Shown here: positions 31,405-42,130 of the stretch, piece after piece | How positions within the stretch are numbered: position 1 is the first letter of the stretch | How the letters are laid out: each line of letters opens with the position of its first letter | DNA from: Austropuccinia psidii | Taxonomy: Eukaryota > Basidiomycota > Pucciniomycetes > Pucciniales > Sphaerophragmiaceae | Direction of reading: 5' to 3' | DNA length: 64,000 nt | Assembly: GCA_023105745.1 (NCBI GenBank) | Contig: JALGQZ010000003.1 | Location: forward strand, 77,722,696 to 77,786,695 | Translations under genes and position numbers: made by a program | The notes under the pieces: model-generated | What the model was told of the DNA's origin: nothing | Seen by the model: the letters and a program-made list of their open reading frames with translations, nothing else | The model's database searches: none

Positions 31405-32141
31405 TGTCACAGCCAAGGAGGCAGGGGCATTTCCAATCATCATCAGCAAATCATTATATCATGGATACCCTTCAAAGCCCAATCAGCAAGGGGGTTTCAT
31501 TCAAGACTCTCCAAATACAGTTTCAAACCTCAATACAGTTTTCATACAGGCAAGACCCAAATACAGGATTCACCAAATACAGTCCTGTCATCAATACAGG
31601 CGCAAATACCTGTATTGACTGTATCACCTGTATTGGATTCACCAATACAGGATTCAATCCCACATCCAACTTCTTCCAGCATACAGGCCAGTATCTCAAC
31701 ACTCAAACTCCAAGGCTGGCATTTCTCACATATACCAGCCCCTCTTCACCCACCTGGGGGTTTTTCCCCCAGTTAATTAAAATAGTTGATTTATTATTTA
31801 ATATTATTTTATTCTCACTTTTGGAATATTATTTTATTATTTACTAAGTTAGTCTTAGCCTTCCCTCACCTGTTCAGTAGAGTCCTGGTGGCCATATCCT
31901 TATTAATCCCTTTTCTCTTTTCTGAACAGGTTGAAACAGTGACTCAGGATTATTTGTGGTTGGCTCTTTATTATTGCTTTTGCTTTGTCTCTTTTATCTT
32001 TTATACTTATTATTTTATGACTAGGAATTTATCCTCTTACTCCATTACTCTCATCATTTGAGTATTTCCTTTTGAGCCCTCCATAAGTAAGTCTGTTCAC
32101 TGAGTGCCAGGCCCTCTTCATTTAGAAGAGCCCCTGTGACA
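31405..32141 (+). repeat. 5' LTR of E2
   Basis: TGTCACAGCC to CCTGTGACA. Six AATACAG and two CTGTATT words between about 31512 and 31655. Confidence 0.97.
31727..31784 (+). promoter_or_regulatory. Predicted LTR promoter and transcript start of E2
   Basis: CACATATACC (TATA-like) is about 40 nt before AGTTAATTAAAATA (31771-31784). The hairpin CTGGGGG-TTTTT-CCCCCAG (31754-31772) abuts the start. The start is inferred from its complementarity to the primer site. Confidence 0.5.
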
Positions 32142-32142
32142 T

Positions 32143-32156
32143 TATTTTAATTAACT
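32143..32156 (+). promoter_or_regulatory. Self-priming type primer-binding site of E2
   Basis: TATTTTAATTAACT, 1 nt after the LTR, is the exact 14-nt reverse complement of 31771-31784. Confidence 0.75.
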
Positions 32157-32925
32157 CATAATTGCTTCTTTTCTTTCATTCATTTTATTCATTTCTCTCA
32201 TTCTTCATTTATGATCTTTATGATTTTTATGATTTTTATGATTTTTATGATTTTTTCTCTCTCATCAATTTTCATCTCATTCTTTTCATTCAAATGAAAA
32301 TTGATTCTCTTTCTCATTTCAAAATTTCTGCTGACCATTTCACTTTATCATTATCATTCTCACTTCTCTTTTTGTCTGAATTCAGGTTTTATCAGGTTAT
32401 TTGAGTGGAATTATTTGGGTTAATTGATTATTCATTCAGGGACTTTATTGATTTGGGGTATTCAGTGATTTTGGATTTTGGAAATTTCTCAAGATTATTG
32501 ATTTATTGATTGATTCCTCAAGACATTGATTTCACCTCAAGATTTTGAATTGACTTTGATTGAATTGATTTGATTGACTTGATTTGACTACTCAAGATAA
32601 CTGATTTATCCTCAAGATTTGATTTAATTGTTTGATTTGAATTTGATTCCTCAAGAAAATTGAATTGACTTTTGAAGATATTGATTGAAATCCTCAAGAC
32701 TTAATTGATTTGATTTTGATTGACTTGATTTGACTTATTGATTGAAATTGATTATTCATAAGAATTTGACTTTGTCATCTTCACTCTTCAAGATTTATTC
32801 ATATTGATTCACTTCAAGACTGTTTATTGATTCTTCAAGATCATCAAGATTCTCATTTAATTTGATTTGGTCAAGCCTTATTTTATTCAAAGTATCATCA
32901 AGTTTTTATTCATTCTTCTTTCATA
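32157..32925 (+). other. E2 untranslated leader
   Basis: TTGATT and TCAAGA repeats as in E1; also four TTTATGAT repeats near 32216-32250. No gene. Confidence 0.6.
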
Positions 32926-34284
32926 ATGCCAGTTCAGCATAGTCCCCCAGCCAAGAATACAAGATCCCAGAGACATCAAGCTGTTCTCACTCCTACACCA
33001 AGGGCTCCTCTTGACCGCACACCATCAGTTCATCAACTGAGTGCAAATTTGGACAGAGGACCACCAATGGAAGGAGCAGCACCCTCCAGAAGAGGAGGTG
33101 TGAAGTCTAGAAGATCAAGATCATTCTCTGGACTATTGGGTGGTTATCCTGGTGTTTCTCAAGGGCCTAGAAGTAGATTGGGGGAAGCTGAAGATGAGGA
33201 GGGGGAGGAGTCTGTGGAAGAGGAAGAATCTGAGGAGACTGAAGTGGCAGCTGCCTTGGCAGGTGCTACTGAAGCTCCTGAGGCTCCAAATCTAGCCCTT
33301 TCTAATCAACCTTCTGTCTCTCAAGCTGAACCAAATTTCCTCAAGATGATGGAGCAAATGACTCAGTTTATGGGACAACTCACTCAAGCAGTTGCCCCAA
33401 GGGACACTTCAAAAGTCCCTGCATTCAAGACTCCATCAATGAAGGCACCTGATTCTTTTGATGGTACTAAAGCTCATAAATTGAGAGGATTCATTCAATC
33501 CTGTCAATTAATCTTTCATAATGACCCAGCAAACTTCTTCTCTGACAGGAAGAAGGTGCTTTATTCAACTTCTTTTCTTACTGGTAGAGCTGGCAAATGG
33601 ATTGAACCTTACCTCTCAAATATCTCCAATGAAGACCCTTCTTACCTCCTCAATAACTGGCAGTTGTTTGAAACCCAGTTATTCACTCTGTTTGGTGATC
33701 CCAATGAAGTCAGAAAAGCTGAACAAGAGTTAGACAATTTGAGGATGAGGGAAAGTGGTCAAGTTTCCTTGTACATAGCTGATTTCAGAAGTTTAATGTC
33801 AAGAATTGGAGACTGGGGGGAAAGGGCCTATATTCATGTGTATAGAAGAGGCTTGGCATCAAGATTGTTGGACCAATTGGCTTCTCACCCTGGAACTTTT
33901 GATAGTCTTCAAGAACTCATGGATATCACCTTGGAATTAGATACCAGGTACCATGAGAGGCAGAAGGAAAAGGGAAGTCATCAAGAGAAGAAGCCTCCAA
34001 TCAGTGGATCCAACTCCTCCAAGCCTCCTCAAAGTTCATCATCAAAGAAGCCTTATCATAAGAAGAATAAGAAGGGGAAGAATTTTCAAATGTCCAAAGA
34101 CAAGCCTCATGCTGCTCTCCTCAATAAGGACAACAAATTAATTGGTTCTGAAAAGGAGAGGAGGATTAAAGAAGGCTTGTGCAATTATTGTGGTGGAAAG
34201 CACCCATTTGAAAAATGCTTCAAGAGGCCTGAAAATAGGCAAGGGTCCTCAAAAGGCTTCCCTAGCAAGCAGGGAAAAGCATGA
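32926..34284 (+). CDS. gag: Gag of E2
   Basis: 452 residues, ATG at 32926, closely similar to E1 Gag through its length. Basic N-terminus (SPPAKNTRSQ), acidic segment at about 85-105, capsid domain at about 190-350, and a single zinc knuckle C419-x2-C422-x3-H426-x4-C431. The GGGAAAA heptamer is the end of the frame; TGA 34282-34284 overlaps an ATG of the pol frame by four nt, which E1 and E3 lack. Forms the particle shell and binds element RNA. No breaks. Confidence 0.95.
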   Translation: MPVQHSPPAKNTRSQRHQAVLTPTPRAPLDRTPSVHQLSANLDRGPPMEGAAPSRRGGVKSRRSRSFSGLLGGYPGVSQGPRSRLGEAEDEEGEESVEEEESEETEVAAALAGATEAPEAPNLALSNQPSVSQAEPNFLKMMEQMTQFMGQLTQAVAPRDTSKVPAFKTPSMKAPDSFDGTKAHKLRGFIQSCQLIFHNDPANFFSDRKKVLYSTSFLTGRAGKWIEPYLSNISNEDPSYLLNNWQLFETQLFTLFGDPNEVRKAEQELDNLRMRESGQVSLYIADFRSLMSRIGDWGERAYIHVYRRGLASRLLDQLASHPGTFDSLQELMDITLELDTRYHERQKEKGSHQEKKPPISGSNSSKPPQSSSSKKPYHKKNKKGKNFQMSKDKPHAALLNKDNKLIGSEKERRIKEGLCNYCGGKHPFEKCFKRPENRQGSSKGFPSKQGKA

Positions 34285-34316
34285 GTGGGAATCATGATGT
34301 GTTCAATGGTTCTCAC
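34272..34316 (+). promoter_or_regulatory. -1 ribosomal frameshift signal of E2
   Basis: GGGAAAA 34272-34278, 6-nt spacer, then GTGGGAATCAT (34285-34295) paired with ATGGTTCTCAC (34306-34316), 10-nt loop. Same geometry as in E1 and E3. Confidence 0.8.
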
Positions 34317-37300
34317 TTATTTCCTTCAAGAGCACAATTGTGCACTCTGAATACTAGTGTCAAGAAATCTTTAAAATTTCTTATTTTTTCTTCAATCTCT
34401 GATATTTTTTATAGTATTCTCATTGATTCTGGTGCTACAAACTCTTTTATTGCAAAGAATTTTGTTCTCAAGTACTCATTGACCATGTCAGAGCTCCCTG
34501 AAAAGATTCCTCTTTTCATTCTGGATTCTAATGAATCCACTTCCCTGTTCATCACCCATTATACCAAGTGGGTTGTTGATTTACCTTCCTTCCCAAGCTT
34601 TGAATGGGATTTCTTTATCATAGATTCACCCAAGGGAGAAGACCTAATATTGGGCTATGATTTTCTTTACCATTTTAATACCATTATTGATTGGAAAAAT
34701 GGATTGATCACCTATGATTCTAGTCATAAGGATTCTAGTGGTATTATTTCTTCTACTAGTAATGACTTATCCACTGCTGTCAACAGTGTTGCTCTGGTTG
34801 GTGAACTTAAGACACCTTCCCTTCCTCCTTCTGTCCATATCCCTTCCATTTTTCCCTCTCAGTCATTACTTCCATTAAGAGATGAAGTCTTCAAAGAGAT
34901 AAAAGATGTTGGAGAAGATGTTGCTATATTTTCACTTCATCTCTTTCAAGGGGATATGGACCTTCCTCCTTTATCTTTTCATGCCTCCCTGGAGGAGCAG
35001 TGGGATGAGGAGGAAGAGCCAGAAGAGATTGAAACTGTGCTGAAGGTAGTCCCTCCTGTTTATCACAAATATTTGGATGTATTCTCCAAAGTGAAAGCAG
35101 AGAAACTTCCTCCACACCGTGCCTGTGATCATCATATCGAACTGGAGGGTCTTCTACCTCCAGTTGGTGTTATCTACTCTTTATCAAAGAATGAGTCAGA
35201 AACACTGCGGGCCTACATTTCAGAGAATGTAGAGAAAGGTTTCATCAGACCAAGCTCCTCCTCAACAGGAGCACCTGTCCTTTTTGTTAAGAAAAAGGAT
35301 GGTGGTCTCCGTTTGTGTGTTGACTACCGCAAACTTAATGCTGTCACTAGGAAGAACAGGTATCCTGTTCCTCCAATGAATCAGCTTCTTACCGTCTTTA
35401 ACGGTGCTACTATCTTCTCCAAGATAGATCTGCGTGGTGCTTATAATCTCCTGAGAATTAAAGAGGGGGATGAGCATTTAACTGCCTTTAGAACCAAATA
35501 TGGCAGTTATGAGTATTTGGTTATGCCATTTGGCTTAACCAATGCTCCAGCTTCATTCCAAAATCTTGTGAATGATATCTTTGCAGATTATTTGGATCTT
35601 TTTGTTGTAGTGTACTTAGATGATATTATGGTCTTCTCTAGCTCTTTGGATGAACATGTTAAACATGTGGCCTCTGTTCTCCAAAGACTGAGAGACAATA
35701 ATTTGTTTGCTAAAGCCTCCAAGTGTGTATTCCATGCCTCAAGTGTGGAATACTTGGGCTATGTTGTTTCAAGTGATGGCCTCAAGATGGATTCTTCAAA
35801 AGTTCAACAAATCCTCAATTGGCCTCAGCCCAAGAACATCAAGGCCCTCCAATCTTTTCTTGGCTTTGCCAACTTTTATCGTCGTTTCATTAAAAATTAT
35901 TCCAAAAAAATCTCTGCTCTCACTTCCCTCCTTAAAAAAGATTCTCCCTTTATCTTCAATGAGGAAGCTCTTAGTCAGTTTCAGATACTCAAAGAAGCTT
36001 TCACCACTGCTCCTATCCTCTCTCACTTTAATCCTTCTCTTCCAACTATTGTAGAGACTGATGCCTCTGATTATGCCTTGGGTGCTGTACTGAGTCAGGT
36101 GAATGACTCAGGAAAGCATCCCATTGCATTTGATAGTCGCAAGCTCTTACCAGCTGAACTCAACTATGAAATTCATGACAAGGAACTCCTTGGCATAGTT
36201 TGGGCTCTCAAGCGCTGGAGAGCCTTTCTCCTTTCTCTTTCTGATTCCTTTGAGGTCTTGACAGACCATTGTTCTCTCCAATATTTTATGTCCTCTAAAG
36301 TCCTTACTCGTCGTCAAGCCCGTTGGGCTGAATTTTTGTCTGAATTTCACTTTGTTATCACTTACCGCCCAGGCAGGCTGGCCACTTTACCAGATGCCTT
36401 GTCACGTCGGGACGACGTGTACCCGGAGAGGGGGGTGGATTTCATCAGCAAGAATCCTCAAAACTTTCATCAAGTTCTCAAGCAAAATGAAATTCAAGAG
36501 TCAAGATTCTTTTCCATAAAAGTTGAAATGTTTTCAGATTTAGTTGATCTGATTCAAAGACAAGTATGGCAAGACAAAGACTATAAGGAGATCCTCAAGA
36601 AATTAGCAAGAGGAGAATCAGTCCCAGACTATTCTCTTGAACCTCAAGCAAAATTATTATTGTTCAAAGATAGAGTAGTTATTCCAAGCAATCATGAAGT
36701 TCAATTGGACATTCTTCAAAGGCGTCATGATTCACCATTGGCTGGCCATCCTGGCCAGGAGAAGACCCTCAAGCTCATCAAGAGGGATTTTTATTGGGCT
36801 GGCATGAATCAAATCATCAAGGACTATGTGTCCTCATGTCAGCAATGTTCAAGAAACAAGAACATCCACCATAAGAAGTTTGGATTACTCAAGCCTCTTC
36901 AAATTCCATCTGGTCCTTGGAATTCCTTATCAATGGACTTTATCACCCAATTGCCCTTGTCAAGCAACTTTGATTCAATTTTAGTAGTTGTAGACAGATT
37001 TTCAAAAATGGCAATATTTATTCCAACTTATTCAACAATCACTGCTTTGGATTTGGCTCAAATATTCATTAATCATGTCTTTTCCAAACATGGTCTTCCA
37101 ATCAGTATTGTTAGTGATAGAGGTTCATTATTTGTTTCATCATTTTGGACTCAATTGTGTCAGCAGCTCAAGATATCAAGAAATCTTTCAACTGCCTTTC
37201 ACCCTGAAACAGATGGACAGACAGAGAGGGTAAATCAGATTCTAGAACAGTATCTTCGGATGTATGTCAGTTACCATCAAGATGACTGGCACACCTGGCT

Positions 37301-38000
37301 CCCTCTGGCTGAATTTGCCTATAATAATGCAGAACATTCATCAACAAAACAGTCTCCATTTTTCACTATTTATGGAAGAAATCCCAGCTTTGATTCAATT
37401 CACATTTCTCAAGATACACCTGCTGGAAAGTTATCATCAAAACTCCAATCAGTACAGCAAGTTGTCAAGGAAGAATTAGAGTCAGCAATAAAGCGTTTTA
37501 AGAAGTATGCAGATAAAAATAGAGCAATTCCACCTGATTTCCAACCTGGGGACAAAGTATGGCTAGCTTCCAAGAACATCAAGACAACAAGACCCACCAA
37601 AAAGCTTTCAGAAAGATGGCTGGGACCCTTTGAAGTTCTCAAAAAGATTGGCAGCCATGCATATCACCTCAAGTTGCCTCAACAATGGAAGTCAGTTCAC
37701 CCTGTTTTCCATGTGTCCTTATTAGAACCAGTCAAGCAATCAACTATCCCAAATCGACACCAATTGCCACCACCTCCAGTAATAGTGGAAGAGCAAGAAG
37801 AATGGGAAGTGGCTCAGGTTCTGGACTCAAAACTCAAGAGAGGTTCATTATGGTATTTAGTGGAGTGGAAAGGATTCAATGAAGACCCAGAAAGAACAAC
37901 TTGGGAACCAGCTTCCAGCCTTACCAACTCCCCAGACCTTGTCAAGGATTTTCACACTTTGTATCCAGACAAGCCTGGCCCAAATGCCTCAAGAGTTTGA
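34278..38000 (+). CDS. pol: Pol of E2 (protease-RT-RNase H-integrase-chromodomain)
   Basis: Open for 1241 codons from the slippage point (1239 residues from ATG 34281). Counting from that Met: protease D49-S-G-A-T; RT block LCVDYRKLNAV, MPFGLTNAPASFQN and Y445-L-D-D448; RNase H D594 in TDASDYALG; integrase zinc site H816/H823/C853/C856; catalytic D886, D946 and E982 (D-x59-D-x35-E); chromodomain from about 1173 (EWEVAQVLDSK, YLVEWKGF, TTWEP). All key residues are present. The E1 and E3 copies lack this ATG (CTG instead), so fusion to Gag by -1 frameshifting is more likely than separate initiation. The polyprotein would be cut by its own protease in the particle. Confidence 0.95.
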   Translation, partial: SMSGNHDVFNGSHLFPSRAQLCTLNTSVKKSLKFLIFSSISDIFYSILIDSGATNSFIAKNFVLKYSLTMSELPEKIPLFILDSNESTSLFITHYTKWVVDLPSFPSFEWDFFIIDSPKGEDLILGYDFLYHFNTIIDWKNGLITYDSSHKDSSGIISSTSNDLSTAVNSVALVGELKTPSLPPSVHIPSIFPSQSLLPLRDEVFKEIKDVGEDVAIFSLHLFQGDMDLPPLSFHASLEEQWDEEEEPEEIETVLKVVPPVYHKYLDVFSKVKAEKLPPHRACDHHIELEGLLPPVGVIYSLSKNESETLRAYISENVEKGFIRPSSSSTGAPVLFVKKKDGGLRLCVDYRKLNAVTRKNRYPVPPMNQLLTVFNGATIFSKIDLRGAYNLLRIKEGDEHLTAFRTKYGSYEYLVMPFGLTNAPASFQNLVNDIFADYLDLFVVVYLDDIMVFSSSLDEHVKHVASVLQRLRDNNLFAKASKCVFHASSVEYLGYVVSSDGLKMDSSKVQQILNWPQPKNIKALQSFLGFANFYRRFIKNYSKKISALTSLLKKDSPFIFNEEALSQFQILKEAFTTAPILSHFNPSLPTIVETDASDYALGAVLSQVNDSGKHPIAFDSRKLLPAELNYEIHDKELLGIVWALKRWRAFLLSLSDSFEVLTDHCSLQYFMSSKVLTRRQARWAEFLSEFHFVITYRPGRLATLPDALSRRDDVYPERGVDFISKNPQNFHQVLKQNEIQESRFFSIKVEMFSDLVDLIQRQVWQDKDYKEILKKLARGESVPDYSLEPQAKLLLFKDRVVIPSNHEVQLDILQRRHDSPLAGHPGQEKTLKLIKRDFYWAGMNQIIKDYVSSCQQCSRNKNIHHKKFGLLKPLQIPSGPWNSLSMDFITQLPLSSNFDSILVVVDRFSKMAIFIPTYSTITALDLAQIFINHVFSKHGLPISIVSDRGSLFVSSFWTQLCQQLKISRNLSTAFHPETDGQTERVNQILEQYLRMYVSYHQDDWHTWLPLAEFAYNNAEHSSTKQSPFFTIYGRNPSFDSIHISQDTPAGKLSSKLQSVQQVVKEELESAIKRFKKYADKNRAIPPDFQPGDKVWLASKNIKTTRPTKKLSERWLGPFEVLKKIGSHAYHLKLPQQWKSVHPVFHVSLLEPVKQSTIPNRHQLPPPPVIVEEQEEWEVAQVLDSKLKRGSLWYLVEWKGFNEDPERTTWEPASSLTNSPDLVKDFHTLYPDKPGPNASRV

Positions 38001-38119
38001 TTTATGGTGCTTGGTGGGGATTTGAGTTTATGAAAGTAAGTTCCTCTCCTGGCATGCACCTTTAAGGGGGTATTCTACCCAAATTTGTTGTAAGCATCAC
38101 CTTGGCCACTTTGTGAGCA
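38001..38119 (+). repeat. 3' module, first copy (E2)
   Basis: TTTATGGTGCTTGGTGGGGA, GTAAGT (38036-38041), CTCCTGGCATGCA, AAGCATCACCTTGGCCAC, TGTGAGCAC. Confidence 0.78.
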
Positions 38120-38300
38120 CTTGTCAATTTTTTGGACAGGTTCAGAAGGCCTTGCAACATAATACCCTCAAGATTTGGACTTTTCATCAAGATTTGGCCC
38201 AATCTTTTCCTTTATTTTCTCTTCTTTCTTTAATCATGCCATAAATTATCTTTCAAGACATTCATTATCAAATTCATCTTATGGCATATTTCAATTTTCA

Positions 38301-38415
38301 TTTATGGTGCTTGGTGGGGAGTGGAAGTTATGAAAGTAAGTTCCATCTCCTGGTATGCATCCCTGAGGGGTCTAATTCTTGTAAAACATTACCTTGGCCA
38401 CGCTGTGAGCATCAA
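38301..38415 (+). repeat. 3' module, second copy (E2)
   Basis: TTTATGGTGCTTGGTGGGGA, GTAAGT (38336-38341), CTCCTGGTATGCA, CATTACCTTGG, CTGTGAGCA. 38416-39000 is T-rich then mixed, with no gene. Confidence 0.78.
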
Positions 38416-39009
38416 ATGCTTGGTTTTATCTTTCAGGACATTTTGGCCAAAATCAAGAAAACTCACCACAAGAAGGACAACCCTCAGGAATTTCTTATTT
38501 CTTTCTTTACTCTCTTTTTCTCTCAATTCTTTTCATTTTTATTTTTTATTTTTATTCCTTTTACTTGTATCTTTTATTTTTATTTTTATTTTCATTTTTA
38601 TTTCTTATTTCAAAAAGCAGTAGTCATCACTCCCATATCACGTTTGGGGAGTCAATTCATTCAATAATCAAAGAGAAAAACACTAGTAATGGTAAAGACC
38701 ACCTACAGATAATCCTCATCAAAACTTCTTCAAGTCAGCCTTAAACTCATTCCTTAAGATCAAAATTGAAAGCCAAAACCCAATCAGCAAGGTGTTTATG
38801 GAAATTGACCAATCAAGGAGGGGATAAGAAGAAGATGTTCAAGAAAAATAAAAATCAAGTTCATAGAAGAAATTGTTTCAAATGGCCCAATTGGCCAATT
38901 TCATCAAGATATGCACTTTGGCACAATTGGCCATATCAGACCTCAAAACATTAAAACAGCCAATTTTCATCAATTCTTATCATAATATGCTTAATTAGGC
39001 ATATTGGCA

Positions 39010-39480
39010 AATTTGCGCATTTTGCGCAATTTTGCGCATTTGCGCACTTTTTGCGCACTTTTGCGCAAAAAGGCCTTTTTTCTTGTCAAAAGCCTTCAAA
39101 AGGCCTTTTTGGCCAAAATCATTATAATTGCGCATTTGCGCACTTTGCGCATATTTGCGCATATTTGCGCATTTTGCGCAAAATGGCCAAAACCCACTTT
39201 TAGGCCATTTTCTCACAAAAATTCAGTTTTTTCCATCATTTTCACCAGTTACGCCACATATGGCATATTTGCGCATTTGCGCATTTTGCGCATTTTTGCG
39301 CATTTGCGCATATTTGCGCATTTTGCGCAAAAATGCGCAAAATGGCCAAAACCCACTTTTAGGCCATTTTTTCACAATAATTCAATTTTTTCATCATTTT
39401 CACCAAATTATGCCAAATATGGCATATTTGCGCATTTGCGCATTTTGCGCATTTCTGCGCAAATTGGCCAAAACCCATTT
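39010..39480 (+). repeat. GCGCA-rich minisatellite in E2
   Basis: About two dozen GCGCA words, arranged in roughly three longer units that each end with ATGGCCAAAACCCA and a T-rich spacer (near 39190, 39345, 39465). Noncoding; the apparent open frames (ICAFCAFLRI repeats) are an artefact of the repeat. Confidence 0.8.
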
Positions 39481-39919
39481 TTTCACATTTTCAGGGATTT
39501 TGGCCAGGACCACTCATTTAGTCCAAAATTTCAAATGTTGGCCACCTTATGCCAACACTCTAAATTCAAAATTATGATGATTTCAAGTGGTCTTGGGACA
39601 CAAAACTCAAATCAACCACCTTTCAAAAGCCATGAGGACTCAAGAAAAGTTGATGAAGACACTCAAGACAAGATGAAAGAAATTTTTATGAAGATTGAAG
39701 GCAGTTTTGAATGAAACAGAGGAAATTCAGAATCAAAATCAAGGGGAAAATACCTACAAATAGTTAAATGAAGATTGGTTTGAGTATTGATTGAAGAAGA
39801 AGTTTTAAGGGGAAAATCTTAAGGAATTGGGGAAAAGAACTGTTTGGATTGATTGCAAGCTCATCAAGACTCACTATACTTATGGTGCTCAGAGCTCACC
39901 ACTTTCAAGAGGGGGATAA
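39481..39919 (+). other. E2 3' noncoding end with polypurine tract
   Basis: No gene. AAGAGGGGGA (about 39908-39917) precedes the 3' LTR and is the expected plus-strand primer. Confidence 0.7.
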
Positions 39920-40656
39920 TGTCACAGCCAAGGAGGCAGGGGCATTTCCAATCATCATCAGCAAATCATTATATCATGGATACCCTTCAAAGCCCAATCA
40001 GCAAGGGGGTTTCATTCAAGACTCTCCAAATACAGTTTCAAACCTCAATACAGTTTTCATACAGGCAAGACCCAAATACAGGATTCACCAAATACAGTCC
40101 TGTCATCAATACAGGCGTAAATACCTGTATTGACTGTATCACCTGTATTGGATTCACCAATACAGGATTCAATCCCACATCCAACTTCTTCCAGCATACA
40201 GGCCAGTATCTCAACACTCAAACTCCAAGGCTGGCATTTCTCACATATACCAGCCCCTCTTCACCCACCTGGGGGTTTTTCCCCCAGTTAATTAAAATAG
40301 TTGATTTATTATTTAATATTATTTTATTCTCACTTTTGGAATATTATTTTATTATTTACTAAGTTAGTCTTAGCCTTCCCTCACCTGTTCAGTAGAGTCC
40401 TGGTGGCCATATCCTTATTAATCCCTTTTCTCTTTTCTGAACAGGTTGAAACAGTGACTCGGGATTATTTGTGGTTGGCTCTTTATTATTGCTTTTGCTT
40501 TGTCTCTTTTATCTTTTATACTTATTATTTTATGACTAGGAATTTATCCTCTTACTCCATTACTCTCATCATTTGAGTATTTCCTTTTGAGCCCTCCATA
40601 AGTAAGTCTGTTCACTGAGTGCCAGGCCCTCTTCATTTAGAAGAGCCCCTGTGACA
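39920..40656 (+). repeat. 3' LTR of E2
   Basis: 737 bp; differs from the 5' LTR at C/T (near 40117) and A/G (near 40461). Confidence 0.97.
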
Positions 40657-40661
40657 ATCAT

Positions 40662-41323
40662 TGGTCTTTGACGCTGAAACACTTGCTCTTGAGCCTTGAT
40701 GATTCCTCTGAATGATTGGGTGCCTTGATGACGTGATGAGATGTTGGAATGTTGAAATGACCATTTGATATTGCCACCATTGAATTGCTGTTGAAAAATG
40801 GTGCACAATGATGTATAACATCATTTGTGGCATATTGGTTCATTGACAAGAAGATTACGTCCAAAGGTCTTGAGATGGAAAGGCAGAGGGGAAAAGGATG
40901 GCTGTGGTGACTTCAGAGCTTGGAAGGTGTTTCTGGGCCCTTTGGGGGTTTTGGCCACTTTTGGGTTCTGAGCCAAAAACTGGCCCAAAAGGCGGGAAAG
41001 TGTCTTTTGGACACTTTGCGTCAAAGTGCGCAAAAATGTGCATTATGAGCCCAAATGGCCAAAAACAGCCATTTGGGCCATTTCCCGTGGCTTTGAGGGG
41101 AATGGCCAGAAATACCCATTTGGGCATAAATTGCCGCTATGGGTTCTGGATTGAGGTGAAGGGCCATGAAGGCCCCAAATCACAAATGGCCATAAATGGT
41201 CCATAATATGATGACGTGGCCATATTGGCCACTGGTGATGGATATGGCCAATTGGCCATAAATGAACTGTGGCTTGATATGCCATATGGGGATCCAAGGA
41301 GGTGAATTGCCATGGTTGTGACA
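40662..41323 (-). repeat. 3' LTR of E3, inner part
   Basis: Continues the LTR interrupted at 31404 and matches 59635-60334 except for a 43-nt shorter GCGCA stretch. Ends CATGGTTGTGACA. CCCCCCACCTT just right of it (about 41327-41338) is the polypurine tract on the coding strand. Confidence 0.95.
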
Positions 41324-42130
41324 GTACCCCCCACCTTGAAATGGTGAGCTCCTGAGCACCAATACAAGGTGAAGCCTGTTGAGGCTATTGGAAAGATTTT
41401 GAGAGAGTGATTCAAGAGGACTGATTAAGTTGAAGAATTTGAAAACTGATATTAAAAATCTGACATTTGACGCAGGACTTGCTTGTTCTTCTTTTGACAT
41501 TGGCTTCATGATTTGAGTTGAATTTTAAAATGAATGAAAATTTTTGACGTGATAATTGATGTGATAAAATAAAATTTAAAATGAAAACAAAATGAAAATA
41601 AAGAATGAAAATGAAAATAAAAAGAAAAAGAAAAAGAGAAAAGAAAATGAATTGAATCTTGAGGAGGTTCCAATCTTCATCACGGAGGTTAATAACTGAT
41701 TTTGAAATTGGCCAAGGACCTGGGAAGAGAAATTTGATGCCAGGTGCTCACAAAGTGGCCAAGGTGATGTTTTGACAGGATTGTAGACCCCTCAGGGAAG
41801 TGCACACCAGGAGAGGAACTTACTTTTTGTAGTTACCACTCCTGCCAGTGCCATAAAAATAAAAGCAAAAATTCTGAAGGAATGAATTTGAATTTGGAAT
41901 CTTGGAAATGAATTGGAAGTGAATGGCCCATTGTCCCAAGTGAAATGGCCATAAGATTGGAAATGAATGTTGAAAAGCCCGGCCAAAGATCTGTGTCCAA
42001 AATTTGTAAAGTGCTCACAGAGTGGCCAAGGTGATGCTTACAACAAAAGAGTAGAATACCCCTAAAGGTGCATACCAGGAGTGGGACTTACTTTTGGTAA
42101 TTCCTCTCCCCACCAAGCACCATAAATGAA
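41324..42130 (-). other. E3 3' noncoding region with paired modules
   Basis: Minus strand. Module copy one at about 42125-42010 (GTAAGT at 42091-42086), copy two at about 41857-41755 (GTAAGT at 41823-41818). The remainder is A-rich on this strand and has no gene. Confidence 0.75.

Larger units (their letters stand above)
31405..40656 (+). mobile_element. Intact Ty3 chromovirus E2
   Basis: 9252 bp with two 737-bp LTRs that differ at two positions by eye, perfect ATCAT duplications (31400-31404, 40657-40661), an open gag and an open 1241-codon pol frame. The unoccupied target is visible in the other E3 LTR near 59622-59640 (GATGGCGTCATTGG). It lacks the antisense gene of E1 and instead carries GCGCA-rich repeats. 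It looks recently transposed and potentially autonomous. Confidence 0.97.

Noticed and set aside
34281..34284. ATGA overlap of gag stop and pol start in E2 as a stop-restart signal
   Set aside because: E1 and E3 have CTGA at the same place, while the heptamer and stem are kept in all three, so frameshifting explains more.
39010..39480. Spaced short repeats as a CRISPR-like array
   Set aside because: Eukaryotic retrotransposon context, irregular spacing, and spacers that are themselves repeats.
39004..39714. 236-residue frame in E2 3' region
   Set aside because: Its repeats of Cys-Ala-Phe type come directly from the GCGCA minisatellite.
40569..41509. Several minus-strand frames with Trp-rich peptides
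   Set aside because: They lie in the E3 LTR and recur at 59234-60382 in the partner LTR; noncoding.
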